From positions 1 to 64,000 of the forward strand of contig NZ_BMTU01000005.1 of assembly GCF_014649835.1 (NCBI RefSeq): a stretch of 64,000 bases of DNA. Direction: 5' to 3'. The position numbers and the translations under genes are program-made. Positions 17,558 to 26,233 of the stretch are shown here, in pieces (the first letter of the stretch is position 1; the number at the start of each line of letters is the position of its first letter). Source of the DNA: Streptomyces pilosus. Lineage in GTDB: Bacteria > Actinomycetota > Actinomycetes > Streptomycetales > Streptomycetaceae. Under the pieces are notes generated by a model, which saw only the letters and a program-made list of their open reading frames with translations, was not told the origin of the DNA and made no database searches.

Positions 17558-18433
17558 CTAGGGCACCAGGGGACGGACCTCCCCCGCGACGAACCGGACG
17601 AAGCCCTCGGGGTCGGGCTCGTCGGCGGTCGGCTGGAGGATCACCGAGTCGGCGCCGGCCTCGGCCAGCCGCCGGACCGCCGCGGCAACGGCCGCCGCGT
17701 CCCCGGCCACCCCGAGGTCCGCTCCGGCGGCGGCGCCCTCGGCCGTCAGCTCGGCCCGCAGCCGTTCACAGGCGCCGCTTCCGGTGGCGGCGAGCAGGTA
17801 GACGACCACCTTGTGGGAGGTGCCGGCGCGCCCTGCGGCGGTCCGCCCCTCCTCGATCAGCCGGCGGGCCCGGCGCACGCCCTCGGGCGGGGTCTCGGCG
17901 GTGAGGACGGTCCCGTCGGCGGCCTCTCCGGTGAGCCGCACGGTGCGGGGCCCCGTGGCGCCGGCCAGCACCTCGACCGGCCCGTCCGGCGGCCAGTCCA
18001 GGGCGACGTCGCGGAGCCGGACGTACCGCCCCTCGGTCGTCACCCGCTCCCCGCCCAACAGGGCGCGCAGCGCGATCAGATACTCCCGCAGCAGGGTCAC
18101 CGGCGACTCGGCCCGCGCCCCGACCTGTCCCATCCAGTCCTGCACCCCGTGCCCGACCCCGAGGATCGGACGTCCGGGGAACATCCGGTGCAGGCTCGCG
18201 GCCTCCATGGCGGTGACGGCCACGTTCCGCAGCGGCACGGGGAGCAGCCCGATCCCGACCCGTACGCGCTCGGTCCAGGCGAGCGCGGCGGCACCAGTGG
18301 AGATGCCGCCCTCCAGGAAGCAGTCCTCCCACAGCCAGAGCTCCTCGAGTCCGCTGTCGTCCGCGGCCCGTGCGACGGAGCGGAGCCGCTCGGGGGCGAG
18401 CTGGGGACGGAAGACCGCGCCGAGTGTCGTCAT
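17558..18433 (-). CDS. LLM-class (luciferase-like) flavin-dependent oxidoreductase
   Basis: 291 residues with the bacterial luciferase-like TIM barrel of F420/FMN enzymes: EELWLWEDCFLEGG, ERVRVGIGLLPVPLRNVAVTAMEAASLHRM, GRPILGVGHGVQDWM and a C-terminal substrate-channel region. The GVGHG phosphate-binding loop and overall length fit F420-dependent members common in Streptomyces. The substrate is unknown. Confidence 0.87.
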   Translation of the reverse strand: MTTLGAVFRPQLAPERLRSVARAADDSGLEELWLWEDCFLEGGISTGAAALAWTERVRVGIGLLPVPLRNVAVTAMEAASLHRMFPGRPILGVGHGVQDWMGQVGARAESPVTLLREYLIALRALLGGERVTTEGRYVRLRDVALDWPPDGPVEVLAGATGPRTVRLTGEAADGTVLTAETPPEGVRRARRLIEEGRTAAGRAGTSHKVVVYLLAATGSGACERLRAELTAEGAAAGADLGVAGDAAAVAAAVRRLAEAGADSVILQPTADEPDPEGFVRFVAGEVRPLVP

Positions 18434-18465
18434 GGGCCCTTCCTACCCGTCCCCGCCGCCGGTCG

Positions 18466-18966
18466 TCACTCGATTTCGAGGGGGCGGTCGGTGACCAGTG
18501 CGGTGAGGAGGAAGGGGGCGTCGCCGTCGGAGTGGCTGAGGGAGACGGCGGCCCAGCGGGAGGCCGGGCCCGCCGGCGGCGCCCAGAGGGCCAGGTCGCC
18601 GTCGCAGTCCTTGGCGAGGAGGGTACGGAAGGGCTCCCCGGCCGGAGGTGCGGACTCCGGCCCGGTCAGGGGCAGCGTCCGGTGCGGCCCCCAGCGGGTG
18701 TCGAGTTCCGCGACCAGCGCGGCCAGGTTGGCCTCCGCCGCCGTCTCCGCGTCGGTCCAGTCACGGTCGTACACCCCGGTGAGGGAGTCGCTCTCCCAGA
18801 GCGGGAACAGCACGAACCCCTCACCCCGGGTCGAGGCCCATTCCCCGGTGACCGGCTCGCCCTCGTCGGCCGTGGGGCCGGGGCCGGGGAGGGGGGCGGC
18901 GAGGGCGGACTCGATGGCGGACACCGCGCGCCGGGTGTCGTAGGGCTCGCCGGCGCGGACCGTCAC
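18466..18966 (-). CDS. Uncharacterised protein downstream of the putative immunity gene
   Basis: 166 residues from a GTG at 18966 that overlaps the stop of the preceding gene by 4 bases. No domain recognised; it is rich in Trp and acidic residues (EGFVLFPLWESDSLTGVYDRDW, and WGPHRTLPLTGP) and has no signal peptide. The coupling suggests joint expression with the Imm52-like protein and with the toxin upstream. It may be a second immunity or accessory protein, but this is only context. Confidence 0.7.
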   Translation of the reverse strand: MTVRAGEPYDTRRAVSAIESALAAPLPGPGPTADEGEPVTGEWASTRGEGFVLFPLWESDSLTGVYDRDWTDAETAAEANLAALVAELDTRWGPHRTLPLTGPESAPPAGEPFRTLLAKDCDGDLALWAPPAGPASRWAAVSLSHSDGDAPFLLTALVTDRPLEIE

Positions 18967-19694
18967 AGGGCGGGCCGGTTCATCGGGCGGGGCAGCGGCT
19001 CCAGCGCGCCGCTCCTGCGGAGCGTCTCGTAGGCCTCGACGACGGCCGCGGTGTCCCCGGGCCGGGCGAGGGTCAGGAGCAGCCCGCCGGTGGGCAGTTC
19101 GGCGCGTTCGGCGCGCAGGTCGGCGGGGACGCGGGCGGCGCGGCCCGCGGACAGGTAGCCGATCCAGCCGACCGACGGGGTGCCGACCTTGAAGCCGGCC
19201 TCCTGCTTCAGGGCCGCGGTGACGGTCCGGTCGCCGACGTCCCCGTGGTCCGGGTCCCAGACCTCCGCCACGGCGGTGAGGAGCGCGGCGTCGGGCGGGG
19301 CCGCCCCGTCGGGTGAGGTGATCGTGGCGACCAGCGACTGCGGGAGACTGTCCGGCGTGCCGCCCGCGAGAGCGGCGATCTCGACCTTCCAGCCGGGGGC
19401 GGGGGCGTCGGCGAGCAGCCGCAGCGAGGTGCCGTTCGCCGCCGCCCAGGGGTCGGCCTCCCTGGCCGCGCGCAGCGCGTCGAGCAGCGGGGCCGCTTCG
19501 GGCCGCAGCGTCACCGCGGGCCCGGACGCCGGCGCCGTGCGCCACTGCCCCGCCGCCTGTGCGCCCGCCGCCCGTCCGGCCGCCGCTTCCGGGAGCAGCG
19601 CGGCGAAACGCTCCAGCGTCGTGCTCCACCGTGCGGCGAGTTCCTCCGCCGACTCCTGCCGGGGCCCCCAGAAGCCCCGCACCACGCGTCGCAT
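18963..19694 (-). CDS. Imm52-like immunity protein (putative)
   Basis: 243 residues; the ATG at 19694 follows AGAGGGA. The N-terminus (VVRGFWGPRQESAEELAARW, WGPR at 9-12) resembles what I recall of the Imm52 immunity family, which pairs with Tox-REase-5 toxins. The rest is alpha/beta (PSVGWIGYLSAG, ELPTGGLLLTLARPGDTAAV) with no signal peptide, as expected for a cytosolic toxin antidote. It starts 95 bases after the stop of the toxin gene on the same strand. Family assignment is from memory and context. Confidence 0.6.
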   Translation of the reverse strand: MRRVVRGFWGPRQESAEELAARWSTTLERFAALLPEAAAGRAAGAQAAGQWRTAPASGPAVTLRPEAAPLLDALRAAREADPWAAANGTSLRLLADAPAPGWKVEIAALAGGTPDSLPQSLVATITSPDGAAPPDAALLTAVAEVWDPDHGDVGDRTVTAALKQEAGFKVGTPSVGWIGYLSAGRAARVPADLRAERAELPTGGLLLTLARPGDTAAVVEAYETLRRSGALEPLPRPMNRPAL

Positions 19695-19789
19695 GTCCCG
19701 TCCCTCTTCTCTCGCCTCTCACCCACGTCCGCTGCCGCGACCACCTTAGGACGCGGCGCGGGCCGCCGCCCGGCGCATCTGGCGTCCCG

Positions 19790-22090
19790 TCAGTCGAACG
19801 CTTCCGGCTTCCTCCCGCCCGCGATGTCGGCGGGCCGGGTGTGGACGACCTCGATGTCCAGACCGGCGTTCTCGAAGGCCTCCCGGGCCGCGTCGGCGAC
19901 CTCCTCGTTGGAGAAGTGCCATTCGATGTCCTTGCCGTTCGCCGCGCTCACCTGCCGGCGCGCCTCGGTCAGCAGCCGTTCGCTGCCGGACGGGGTGAGT
20001 TCCGTGCGGTCGGAGGTCAGGAAGCTGTCGTAGCCGTTCTTGGCCTCCAGGAAGGTCTCCCGGGAGGAGTCCCAGCCGTCGAACTCGACGTCCGGCACGT
20101 CGGGGTCCGGGTGCGGGACGACGTACTCGTACCCGCGCTGGGTGCCGGTGACCTGTTCCTGGTAGCGCAGCCACGACTCGTTGGGCCAGGTGGGGGCGGG
20201 GTTGCGGTCGCGGCTCGCCCAGAACCCGTCGCCGCCGTCCGCGTCGCCGTAGGTGCGGCTGCTCAGGTCGCCGGCCCAGTCCGGCGGGTCGTAGTTGCGG
20301 GGGTCTCTCGTGTCGCCGTGCACGGGGTCGGGGTACTGCTTCTTCCTCGTCTGCGCCTCCTGGGCGCGGGCCGGTTCCTCGGCGCGCTTGCGGTCCAGGT
20401 AGGCCTGGCGTTCCGCGGCGCGGGCCGCCTCGGCCTGCTGCTTGGCCTCCTCGTCGCAGGTGCCCTCCGTCCGGAACACGTACGGGCGGTGCGCGAGAGG
20501 ACCCGCGGCGAGCACGGTGGTGCCGGTGCCGGGTCCGCCGTTCGGGGCGGGGTGCGGGCCGTCGCCGTACGGGGTGCCGGGGGCGGCGGGCGCGGCGATG
20601 GTGCAGCCGGTGCGGCGGGCCGCGTCCTCCGCTTCGTCGGCCGCTTCGTCGGCGCGCCGGGCGGCGTCCTCCAGCGCGTCGAGGTCGCCCGCCTCGGCCG
20701 CTCGCCGGGCGTCCTGGGCGGCCTCGGTGGCGTCGTCGACGACCTTGCTGAGCCGGCCGAGCGAACCGATCTTCTCGGCGATCTTGGCTTCGCCGTAGCC
20801 GGGGATGAAGAGGGAGCCGACGTTCCAGATGACGGTGGTGACGGCGCGGGTCTCGTTGCCGTTGTCCCACTGCTCGACGACGTCGTCGCCGATGAAGGAG
20901 TCGAAGAGCACGGTTCCGCCGGTGCCGAGGGAGGCTCCGCCCCAGTCCCAGATCGCGCCGAAGTAGTCGCCGTCGTCCCACTTCTGGCGGGCGTCCGCGG
21001 TGTTGTCCATCCACTCGTCGCCCAGGGAACTGCCGTAGTCCATCAGGCCGTTCCAGGTGTCGACGGGGTTGGTCACCACGTCCCAGATGCCGGTGAGGTC
21101 ACCCCAGATGCCGTCGACGAACAGGCCCGTGCCGACCTGCCCCAGCTGGTCGCCCGCGCAGCCGAAGAAGGCGCCGACACCGGAGAAGCAGCCCTCGTCG
21201 CCCTCGTCACCGCCCTTGTCGCCGCCGGCGGTCGGGTCCTCGTACGGCGTCTCGTCGATCTCGTCCGCGGCGGCCACCGGGTCCACTTCGGAGGGGTCGC
21301 CGGGCGGGGCGGCGGGGGTGCCGCCGGGGTTGCCGGTGGTGCCGCCTGTGCCGCCGGTGCCGTCTGTGTCACCGCCGGTGGTGCCACCCGTGCCGTCGGT
21401 GGTGCCGCCGTCGCCGTCGTCTGCGGTGACCTGGCCGTCATCGCCGTCCCCGGTCCCGGACGCGGGACAGGCGGCCCCGGTGACCTTGCACACCTGTGCC
21501 TGGACCTCCGTGAGGATCTGCCCGCCCAGTCCGGTGACGACGAGGGCGGCGATGATCGCCGCGACGACGGCGATCAGGCCGGCGTACTCCACCGCCGTCT
21601 GGCCGTCGTCCCGGCGCCAGCGGATCATCCGGGGCAGGGAGAAGGGGCGGCGCTCGCGCCGGTCGGGATCGGCGAGGCGGTACCAGTCGCGGCTGTCCTG
21701 ACGGGTCAGCAGGAACAGGACGAGCAGGGGGAGGAGCAGCTGGATCAGCCCGCGGGCCGATCCGTCGGCGATGTTGGACACCGAGCCGAGGACCAGCCAG
21801 GCCTGGACGACGACCAGACCGGCCCAGACCGCGACCCCGCCCCGCCACGTGCGCCGGGCCAGCCACCAGCCGAGCACACCGGGAGCGGCCGCGTAGGCCA
21901 CCTGGGCGAGCAGCGCGCCGTCCACGGCGTCGAGAGACGCGGCGGTGAGCAGCAGGCCGGCACCGCCGAGCACGGTGAACGCGAACAGCGCGTGCACGAG
22001 CAGCAGGGCTCGCGACAGGGGCCGGGGCATCTCCCGCCGCCCGCTCCCGTGCGCCGGTACGGCCGCCGCCCCTCCCCCGATCCAGGCCAT
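19790..22090 (-). CDS. Polymorphic toxin with Flp-pilin-type signal and Tox-REase-5-like nuclease domain
   Basis: 766 residues from the ATG at 22090, preceded by GGAGG with 8-base spacing. Residues ~25-130 hold about four membrane helices. Residues 163-189 read GQTAVEYAGLIAVV plus a hydrophobic run, the class III (Flp) prepilin signal, matching the Flp pilin encoded 4 kb away. A Gly/Thr/Asp-rich linker spans ~205-265. A Trp-rich helical region (300-430) and two Ala/Glu-rich coiled-coil-like stretches (450-495, 545-580) follow. The C-terminal ~125 residues resemble Tox-REase-5: WLRYQEQVTGTQRGYEY, DVEFDGWD, then FLEAK (Glu682/Lys684). The likely job is a contact- or surface-displayed nuclease for competition. 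Imm52-like gene follows. Confidence 0.75.
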   Translation of the reverse strand: MAWIGGGAAAVPAHGSGRREMPRPLSRALLLVHALFAFTVLGGAGLLLTAASLDAVDGALLAQVAYAAAPGVLGWWLARRTWRGGVAVWAGLVVVQAWLVLGSVSNIADGSARGLIQLLLPLLVLFLLTRQDSRDWYRLADPDRRERRPFSLPRMIRWRRDDGQTAVEYAGLIAVVAAIIAALVVTGLGGQILTEVQAQVCKVTGAACPASGTGDGDDGQVTADDGDGGTTDGTGGTTGGDTDGTGGTGGTTGNPGGTPAAPPGDPSEVDPVAAADEIDETPYEDPTAGGDKGGDEGDEGCFSGVGAFFGCAGDQLGQVGTGLFVDGIWGDLTGIWDVVTNPVDTWNGLMDYGSSLGDEWMDNTADARQKWDDGDYFGAIWDWGGASLGTGGTVLFDSFIGDDVVEQWDNGNETRAVTTVIWNVGSLFIPGYGEAKIAEKIGSLGRLSKVVDDATEAAQDARRAAEAGDLDALEDAARRADEAADEAEDAARRTGCTIAAPAAPGTPYGDGPHPAPNGGPGTGTTVLAAGPLAHRPYVFRTEGTCDEEAKQQAEAARAAERQAYLDRKRAEEPARAQEAQTRKKQYPDPVHGDTRDPRNYDPPDWAGDLSSRTYGDADGGDGFWASRDRNPAPTWPNESWLRYQEQVTGTQRGYEYVVPHPDPDVPDVEFDGWDSSRETFLEAKNGYDSFLTSDRTELTPSGSERLLTEARRQVSAANGKDIEWHFSNEEVADAAREAFENAGLDIEVVHTRPADIAGGRKPEAFD

Positions 22091-22338
22091 GCCCGCCCCC
22101 TCCGCAACCGCCGCTATTCGAACCGTGTTTGATTCACGGTTCGGCCCGAGGGTAGGGAGGGACGGGTGTCGGGGCATGGGCCCGTGGGCCCAAAGCAGCA
22201 CCCAAGTACGGCCGCGCACCGGCCGGTTCGCCGATGCCGCCCTGTTGTCAGTGAGGCGCACTAGGGTCCGTGATCACGATCGACGCGTGCCGGACGGCGC
22301 GGCCGTCACCGACCCCCCTCAGGACGTGGAGCGACCTC

Positions 22339-23868
22339 ATGGGTTTTGACGTCACCTACGCGGACTTCTCCGCCTCCCCGGCCCGGCTGGCCAACGCCGT
22401 GGTCGAGCGGAAGCGGGCCCGGGCCGCCGGTTCCCACCTCGCGCTGGACGCCGGCGGCAGCGTGCGGCTGGACTTCGAGGTGGAGGACCCGGACGACGTA
22501 CCCCAGGCGACGCTCACCGTCACCGCGCTCGTGTCCAGGCTCGGGGGGTCACTGGGGTACGCCCCCATGGACGTGCTGCTGCAGGGCGAGCCGCTGGCCG
22601 CGGACCTCACCGTGCCCGGCGGCGGGGACCTCCCGCAGGACAACGTCTTCGCCGTGCCCGGGCACCTGCTGAAGCCGGGCACCAACACCCTGGAGATACG
22701 TGTCTCGGACAAGGCCCGCAGCATGCTGTGGCTCTACCGGGTCACCCTCGACCCGGTCCGTGAGCGTGGCCGCTCGGAGCGGGCACGGACGGCGGAGGCC
22801 GCCCGCGACGCGGTCTTCTCCTACCGCACGGAACGCCGCCCGGCCCACTCCGCCACCGCGTCCTGGCAGGCGGCACCCCGGCTGCTGTTCCACCTCGACC
22901 GGGGCGAGCACTCCCTGCCCGGACAGCTCGGCTGGCGCACGGCGGACGGCGCCGAGTCCGCCATCAGCTTCCAGTCCAACATGTCCGACTTCCACGGCTG
23001 TCACCGTGCGGCGGACGGGACGGCGTACGAGTACCGGGGCCGTCTCCTGGACCGCCGGCCGTACTCGGAGGACACCCGGAACCTCTCCGCGTCCCCCCTG
23101 CACCGCTTCCGCACGGAGGAGGGGTGGGGCGGGGGCTGGCACGCCTCCCACGAGCTGCGGATACTGGTCGACGACGGCGCGGCGGCCCCCCTGGAACGGG
23201 TGACCTGGCGCGATCAGCGGGGCAACTCCGGCGTGGCCGTGCTGCACGCGGCCGTCACCGAGGTCGCGGTGACCGGCGTAGAGGCGAGCGACGAGTTCAG
23301 GGCGAACCAGGAGGTCGCCGCCCACCTCCTCGACGACCGCCGCACCAAGTGGCTGGCCGGCGACACCACCGCCCGGCTGGACTTCACCCTCGCCCGGCCC
23401 GCCGCCGTCGCCTCCTACTCCCTGACGTCCGCCAACGACTTCCCCGACCGCGACCCCCGCGACTGGACCCTGTACGGGTCCGACGACGGCCGGGCCTGGA
23501 CGCCGCTGGACTCGCGCGCCGGTGAGAGCTTCGGCGGGCGTTTCGAGACCAGGGACTTCTTCCTCCGCGCCACCGCACCCGCCTACCGCCACCTCCGTCT
23601 CGACATCTCCCGCAACGGCGGTGCGGACGAGATCCAGCTGGCCCGGGTCGCCTTCGCCGGGGCACCCGCCGGGCAGGCGTTCACCGGCTACTACCAGCGC
23701 CACGGCGAAGGCCCCATCGGCTACCGCGGCACGCCCGTCCAGACCCCCTCCTCCTCCGCTCCGTCCGTCTCGCCCCGCATCGCCTCGGAACTGGAGACCG
23801 CCGTGGCGAGCCTGGCCGAGACGGCGCAGTCCCTCGCCGCCCTGGCGGCACACCTCCGCAAGCACTGA
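22339..23868 (+). CDS. Discoidin (F5/8 C)-like domain protein
   Basis: 509 residues; the ATG at 22339 has GGAG 9 bases upstream. No signal peptide is seen. The N-terminal ~165 residues form beta-rich sequence with ALDAGGSVRLDFEVEDPDD and LKPGTNTLEIRVSDKARSML. The middle has DRGEHSLPGQLGW and NMSDFHGCHRAADGTAYEY. Residues ~315-465 resemble a galactose-binding/discoidin fold: FRANQEVAAHLLDDRRTKWLAG, WTLYGSDDGRAWTPLD and YRHLRLDISRN. A carbohydrate- or ligand-binding role is likely but undefined. It is divergent from the toxin gene. Confidence 0.7.
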   Translation: MGFDVTYADFSASPARLANAVVERKRARAAGSHLALDAGGSVRLDFEVEDPDDVPQATLTVTALVSRLGGSLGYAPMDVLLQGEPLAADLTVPGGGDLPQDNVFAVPGHLLKPGTNTLEIRVSDKARSMLWLYRVTLDPVRERGRSERARTAEAARDAVFSYRTERRPAHSATASWQAAPRLLFHLDRGEHSLPGQLGWRTADGAESAISFQSNMSDFHGCHRAADGTAYEYRGRLLDRRPYSEDTRNLSASPLHRFRTEEGWGGGWHASHELRILVDDGAAAPLERVTWRDQRGNSGVAVLHAAVTEVAVTGVEASDEFRANQEVAAHLLDDRRTKWLAGDTTARLDFTLARPAAVASYSLTSANDFPDRDPRDWTLYGSDDGRAWTPLDSRAGESFGGRFETRDFFLRATAPAYRHLRLDISRNGGADEIQLARVAFAGAPAGQAFTGYYQRHGEGPIGYRGTPVQTPSSSAPSVSPRIASELETAVASLAETAQSLAALAAHLRKH

Positions 23869-23965
23869 CGCCGCAGGGCCGCCGGAGATACGTTCGGGGG
23901 ACCGGTCTCGTGCGGGCCGGTCTCGTGCGGGCCGGGTGTGGCCCGGTGTGAGGGGGCGGTCGCTG

Positions 23966-24346
23966 ATGGGGCGCTGGCGGGACGGGCGCGGGGAGTTGAC
24001 GGTACGGGGGGAGCGGGACGACGGGACGCCGGTCGTGCGCGTCCCGCTGGAGATCGCCACCTCCTACCGGGCCCGCACAAAAGGCCTGCTGGGGCGGGAC
24101 TCCCTCGACGGGGCGCTGCTCCTCTCCCCCGCGGGCAGCGTGCACACCTTCCGCATGCGGATGCCCATCGACGTCGCCTACCTCGACCGGCGGCTCCGGG
24201 TCGTCGCCGTACGCACCATGCCTCCGGGCCGGCTGGGGCTGCCCCGGCTCCGGGCCCGGCACGTGATCGAGGCGGAGGCGGGGGCGATGGAGGGGTGGGG
24301 GCTGCGGGTCGGGGCGCACGTGTCGATCGAGCCGGACAGCCCGTGA
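23966..24346 (+). CDS. DUF192 family protein
   Basis: 126 residues; the ATG at 23966 follows AGGGGG with 9-base spacing. It has DUF192 hallmarks: SYRARTKGLLGRDSLDGALLL, SVHTFRMRMPIDVAYLD and VIEAEAGAMEGWGLRVG. DUF192 proteins are small beta-barrel-like proteins of unknown biochemical function and are often found beside Tad/Flp pilus genes in actinobacteria. This one lies 57 bases from the 3' end of the Tad operon, convergent with it. Confidence 0.88.
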   Translation: MGRWRDGRGELTVRGERDDGTPVVRVPLEIATSYRARTKGLLGRDSLDGALLLSPAGSVHTFRMRMPIDVAYLDRRLRVVAVRTMPPGRLGLPRLRARHVIEAEAGAMEGWGLRVGAHVSIEPDSP

Positions 24347-24403
24347 GTGCGGCCATGCGCGTGGTCGCCGCATGACCGCACGGAACCGCCCGGCGCCGGG
24401 TGA

Positions 24404-25018
24404 TCAGCCCTCCGAGCGCGGGAAGGAGATCTCCACCCGCCGGTTCTTCTTGCGGCCGGCCTCCGTGGAGTTGTCGGCGATCGGGTACTGCTCGCCGTAG
24501 CCACGGACCTCGTACGTGACGTTCGAGTCGCTCAGCTCCTTCACGAGGACGCCGTGCACGGCGTCGGCGCGCCGGCGGGACAGGACATCGCCGTGGGCGG
24601 ACGAGCCCAGGTTGTCCGTGAAGCCGAACACGCGGATCTTCGTCGCGTTCTGCGTCTTGATCTCGTCCGCGATGGCGGCGATGCGGGACTTCGCCTCCCC
24701 GCCGAGCTTGGCGCTGTCCTTGCCGAACAGCACCTCCGCCTGGAGGGCGAACTTGACGTCGGAGTTGGTGTCCTCGCGGCGTTCGTCACCGCTCTGGTCC
24801 TCGACGACCTGCTTGATGTCCAGCACCTTCGGCTCGGCGAGAGTGGCGCCGTCCGGGAGCTTGAGGTCGGGGTCGTTGGGGTCGAGCTCGACGGGGGCCG
24901 AGGGGGTGGCCTCGGTGCCGGGAGGCACGCTGGGGCCGTCGTCGGCGTGGGCCACGCCCGGGCTCACGGCCAGGAGCGCGGCGACGGTCGCGATGAGAAG
25001 CAGGCGGTTGTGAGTCAT
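24404..25018 (-). CDS. OmpA-family peptidoglycan-binding secreted protein
   Basis: 204 residues; the ATG at 25018 follows GAGG. It has a signal peptide (LLLIATVAALLAVSPGVAHA), then a linker and a C-terminal OmpA-like domain: FALQAEVLFGKDSAKL, IRVFGFTDNLGS, LSRRRADAVHGVL, YEVRGYGEQYPIADN and GRKKNRRVEI. The domain binds peptidoglycan. In this monoderm it may anchor the pilus machinery or be a cell-wall plug. It is the last gene of the Tad operon and starts 9 bases after the lipoprotein gene stops. Confidence 0.87.
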   Translation of the reverse strand: MTHNRLLLIATVAALLAVSPGVAHADDGPSVPPGTEATPSAPVELDPNDPDLKLPDGATLAEPKVLDIKQVVEDQSGDERREDTNSDVKFALQAEVLFGKDSAKLGGEAKSRIAAIADEIKTQNATKIRVFGFTDNLGSSAHGDVLSRRRADAVHGVLVKELSDSNVTYEVRGYGEQYPIADNSTEAGRKKNRRVEISFPRSEG

Positions 25019-25026
25019 CCTCTGCC

Positions 25027-25608
25027 TCAACCAGAGATCTGGATGGTGCCGCTGGCGAAGGTCGGCAGCTGGAAGGTGACTTCGGAGGCGTCCGCGGGCG
25101 GCGCGGGGAACTGCATGAACACGGACAGGCTTTCCCCTGCCTTAATCGTCGAGAACCCCGTAGTGGTCAACGGACGGCCGTCGGTGTCCCGCAGTACGTA
25201 GTACCGCTTCTTACCCTTGGAATCGACCAGTGTGGCGCCGCCCAGCGACCGACCGTTCCGGACGATCTCCGTTTCATTTCCGCTTAGAGCAGCCGGGACG
25301 ACAGTGTTCTTGGCTCCGTCGTTCTTCAGGGTGGCGTTGACCGTGACGAACCCCCCGGCGTCGCGTTGAGCAGAGACAATCTGCAGAAGAAGTCCGTCCG
25401 AACCTCTCAATTCGGCTAGCGGTTCGTCCGCTTGGCCCTCCTGTGCGCTGGGATCGGAACCACGGTCCTTGGTTGCTGACGCCGAAGTATCCGGCTTCTT
25501 GTTGTCATCTCCATCACCACCGCAGCCAGCCACTCCGAGGGCCAGTCCGGCCGCCACAGTCAACGCGACCACCCCCCTGCGGGCCTTCGTCGTGAACCGC
25601 ATGCTCAT
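25027..25608 (-). CDS. Tad-cluster lipoprotein
   Basis: 193 residues from the ATG at 25608 (AAGGA upstream), or from the ATG two codons later with GGAAGG 7 bases upstream. A lipobox, LALGVAGC, gives a lipid-modified Cys after ~25 residues. The mature part has an Asp/Ser/Lys-rich linker and a beta domain (FVTVNATLKNDGAKNTVVPAAL; KKRYYVLRDTDGRPL). I do not recognise a catalytic site. It lies between the TadG-like gene and the OmpA-like gene. It may serve as a pilotin or surface anchor. Confidence 0.8.
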   Translation of the reverse strand: MSMRFTTKARRGVVALTVAAGLALGVAGCGGDGDDNKKPDTSASATKDRGSDPSAQEGQADEPLAELRGSDGLLLQIVSAQRDAGGFVTVNATLKNDGAKNTVVPAALSGNETEIVRNGRSLGGATLVDSKGKKRYYVLRDTDGRPLTTTGFSTIKAGESLSVFMQFPAPPADASEVTFQLPTFASGTIQISG

Positions 25609-25642
25609 GCCTTCCGCTTCCTTCGTCACTCGTCGTTCGCTG

Positions 25643-26233
25643 TCAGTCGGCCAGGTGGACGTCGAATAGGTCTTTGGGTTTCGGGAGCAGTTCCGCAGGT
25701 GCCTTCGGGTCCAGCTCCCACTTCTTGCCTTCACAAGTGAGCAGGCCCAGGACACCAGCTGTTGGTAGCTCGATATCGCAGCGGGGCTCGATCACAGCAG
25801 TGGCCTCTGCACGCGACCGCTTGTTTTCCGTGCCCGGCACGATGGATTCACCGACCGTGCCGTTAGTCACGGCTTCGACTGTGAACGACAAGGGGCCACT
25901 GGGCGTGCAGGATGCGGTCGCGTCGTTCTGTGCGGCGAGTTGATAGGCGCGCCAGCAGGACGGACTGATCCCGGGCACATAGCCGGCGAAAATCTCGGCC
26001 CAAACGGTGGGGTCGTTGATGCTCTTCGTCAGCGCATCAGCGAGCTTCTCCCGCCTGTCCTGGGCCGCTGCGAGAGCCGCAGCGTCAGCGGCGGTCTGCG
26101 CGTCGTTCCGGTTCGCCGCGGCCTGGCCGACCGCGAAGTACGCGAACGCGAGGAAGAGCAGGCCCCCCACCACCGTGATGTAGATGGGGAATGCCTGCCC
26201 TGCGTCGCCGTGCTTACGGAACAGCGTGATCAG
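25643..26233 (-). CDS. TadG/TadE-like pseudopilin with unusual start
   Basis: About 196 residues. A membrane helix near the N-terminus (AFPIYITVVGGLLFLAFAYFAV, split here) follows KHGDAGQAFPIYI, the GQ processing site region of Tad minor pilins. An Ala-rich stretch (AADAAALAAAQDRRE) and a Cys-containing C-terminal domain follow. No ATG, GTG or TTG lies in frame before this helix. The best guess is a CTG at 26233 that overlaps the Flp stop, so translation probably depends on coupling to the pilin gene. The start is uncertain. Confidence 0.7.
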   Translation of the reverse strand: MITLFRKHGDAGQAFPIYITVVGGLLFLAFAYFAVGQAAANRNDAQTAADAAALAAAQDRREKLADALTKSINDPTVWAEIFAGYVPGISPSCWRAYQLAAQNDATASCTPSGPLSFTVEAVTNGTVGESIVPGTENKRSRAEATAVIEPRCDIELPTAGVLGLLTCEGKKWELDPKAPAELLPKPKDLFDVHLAD

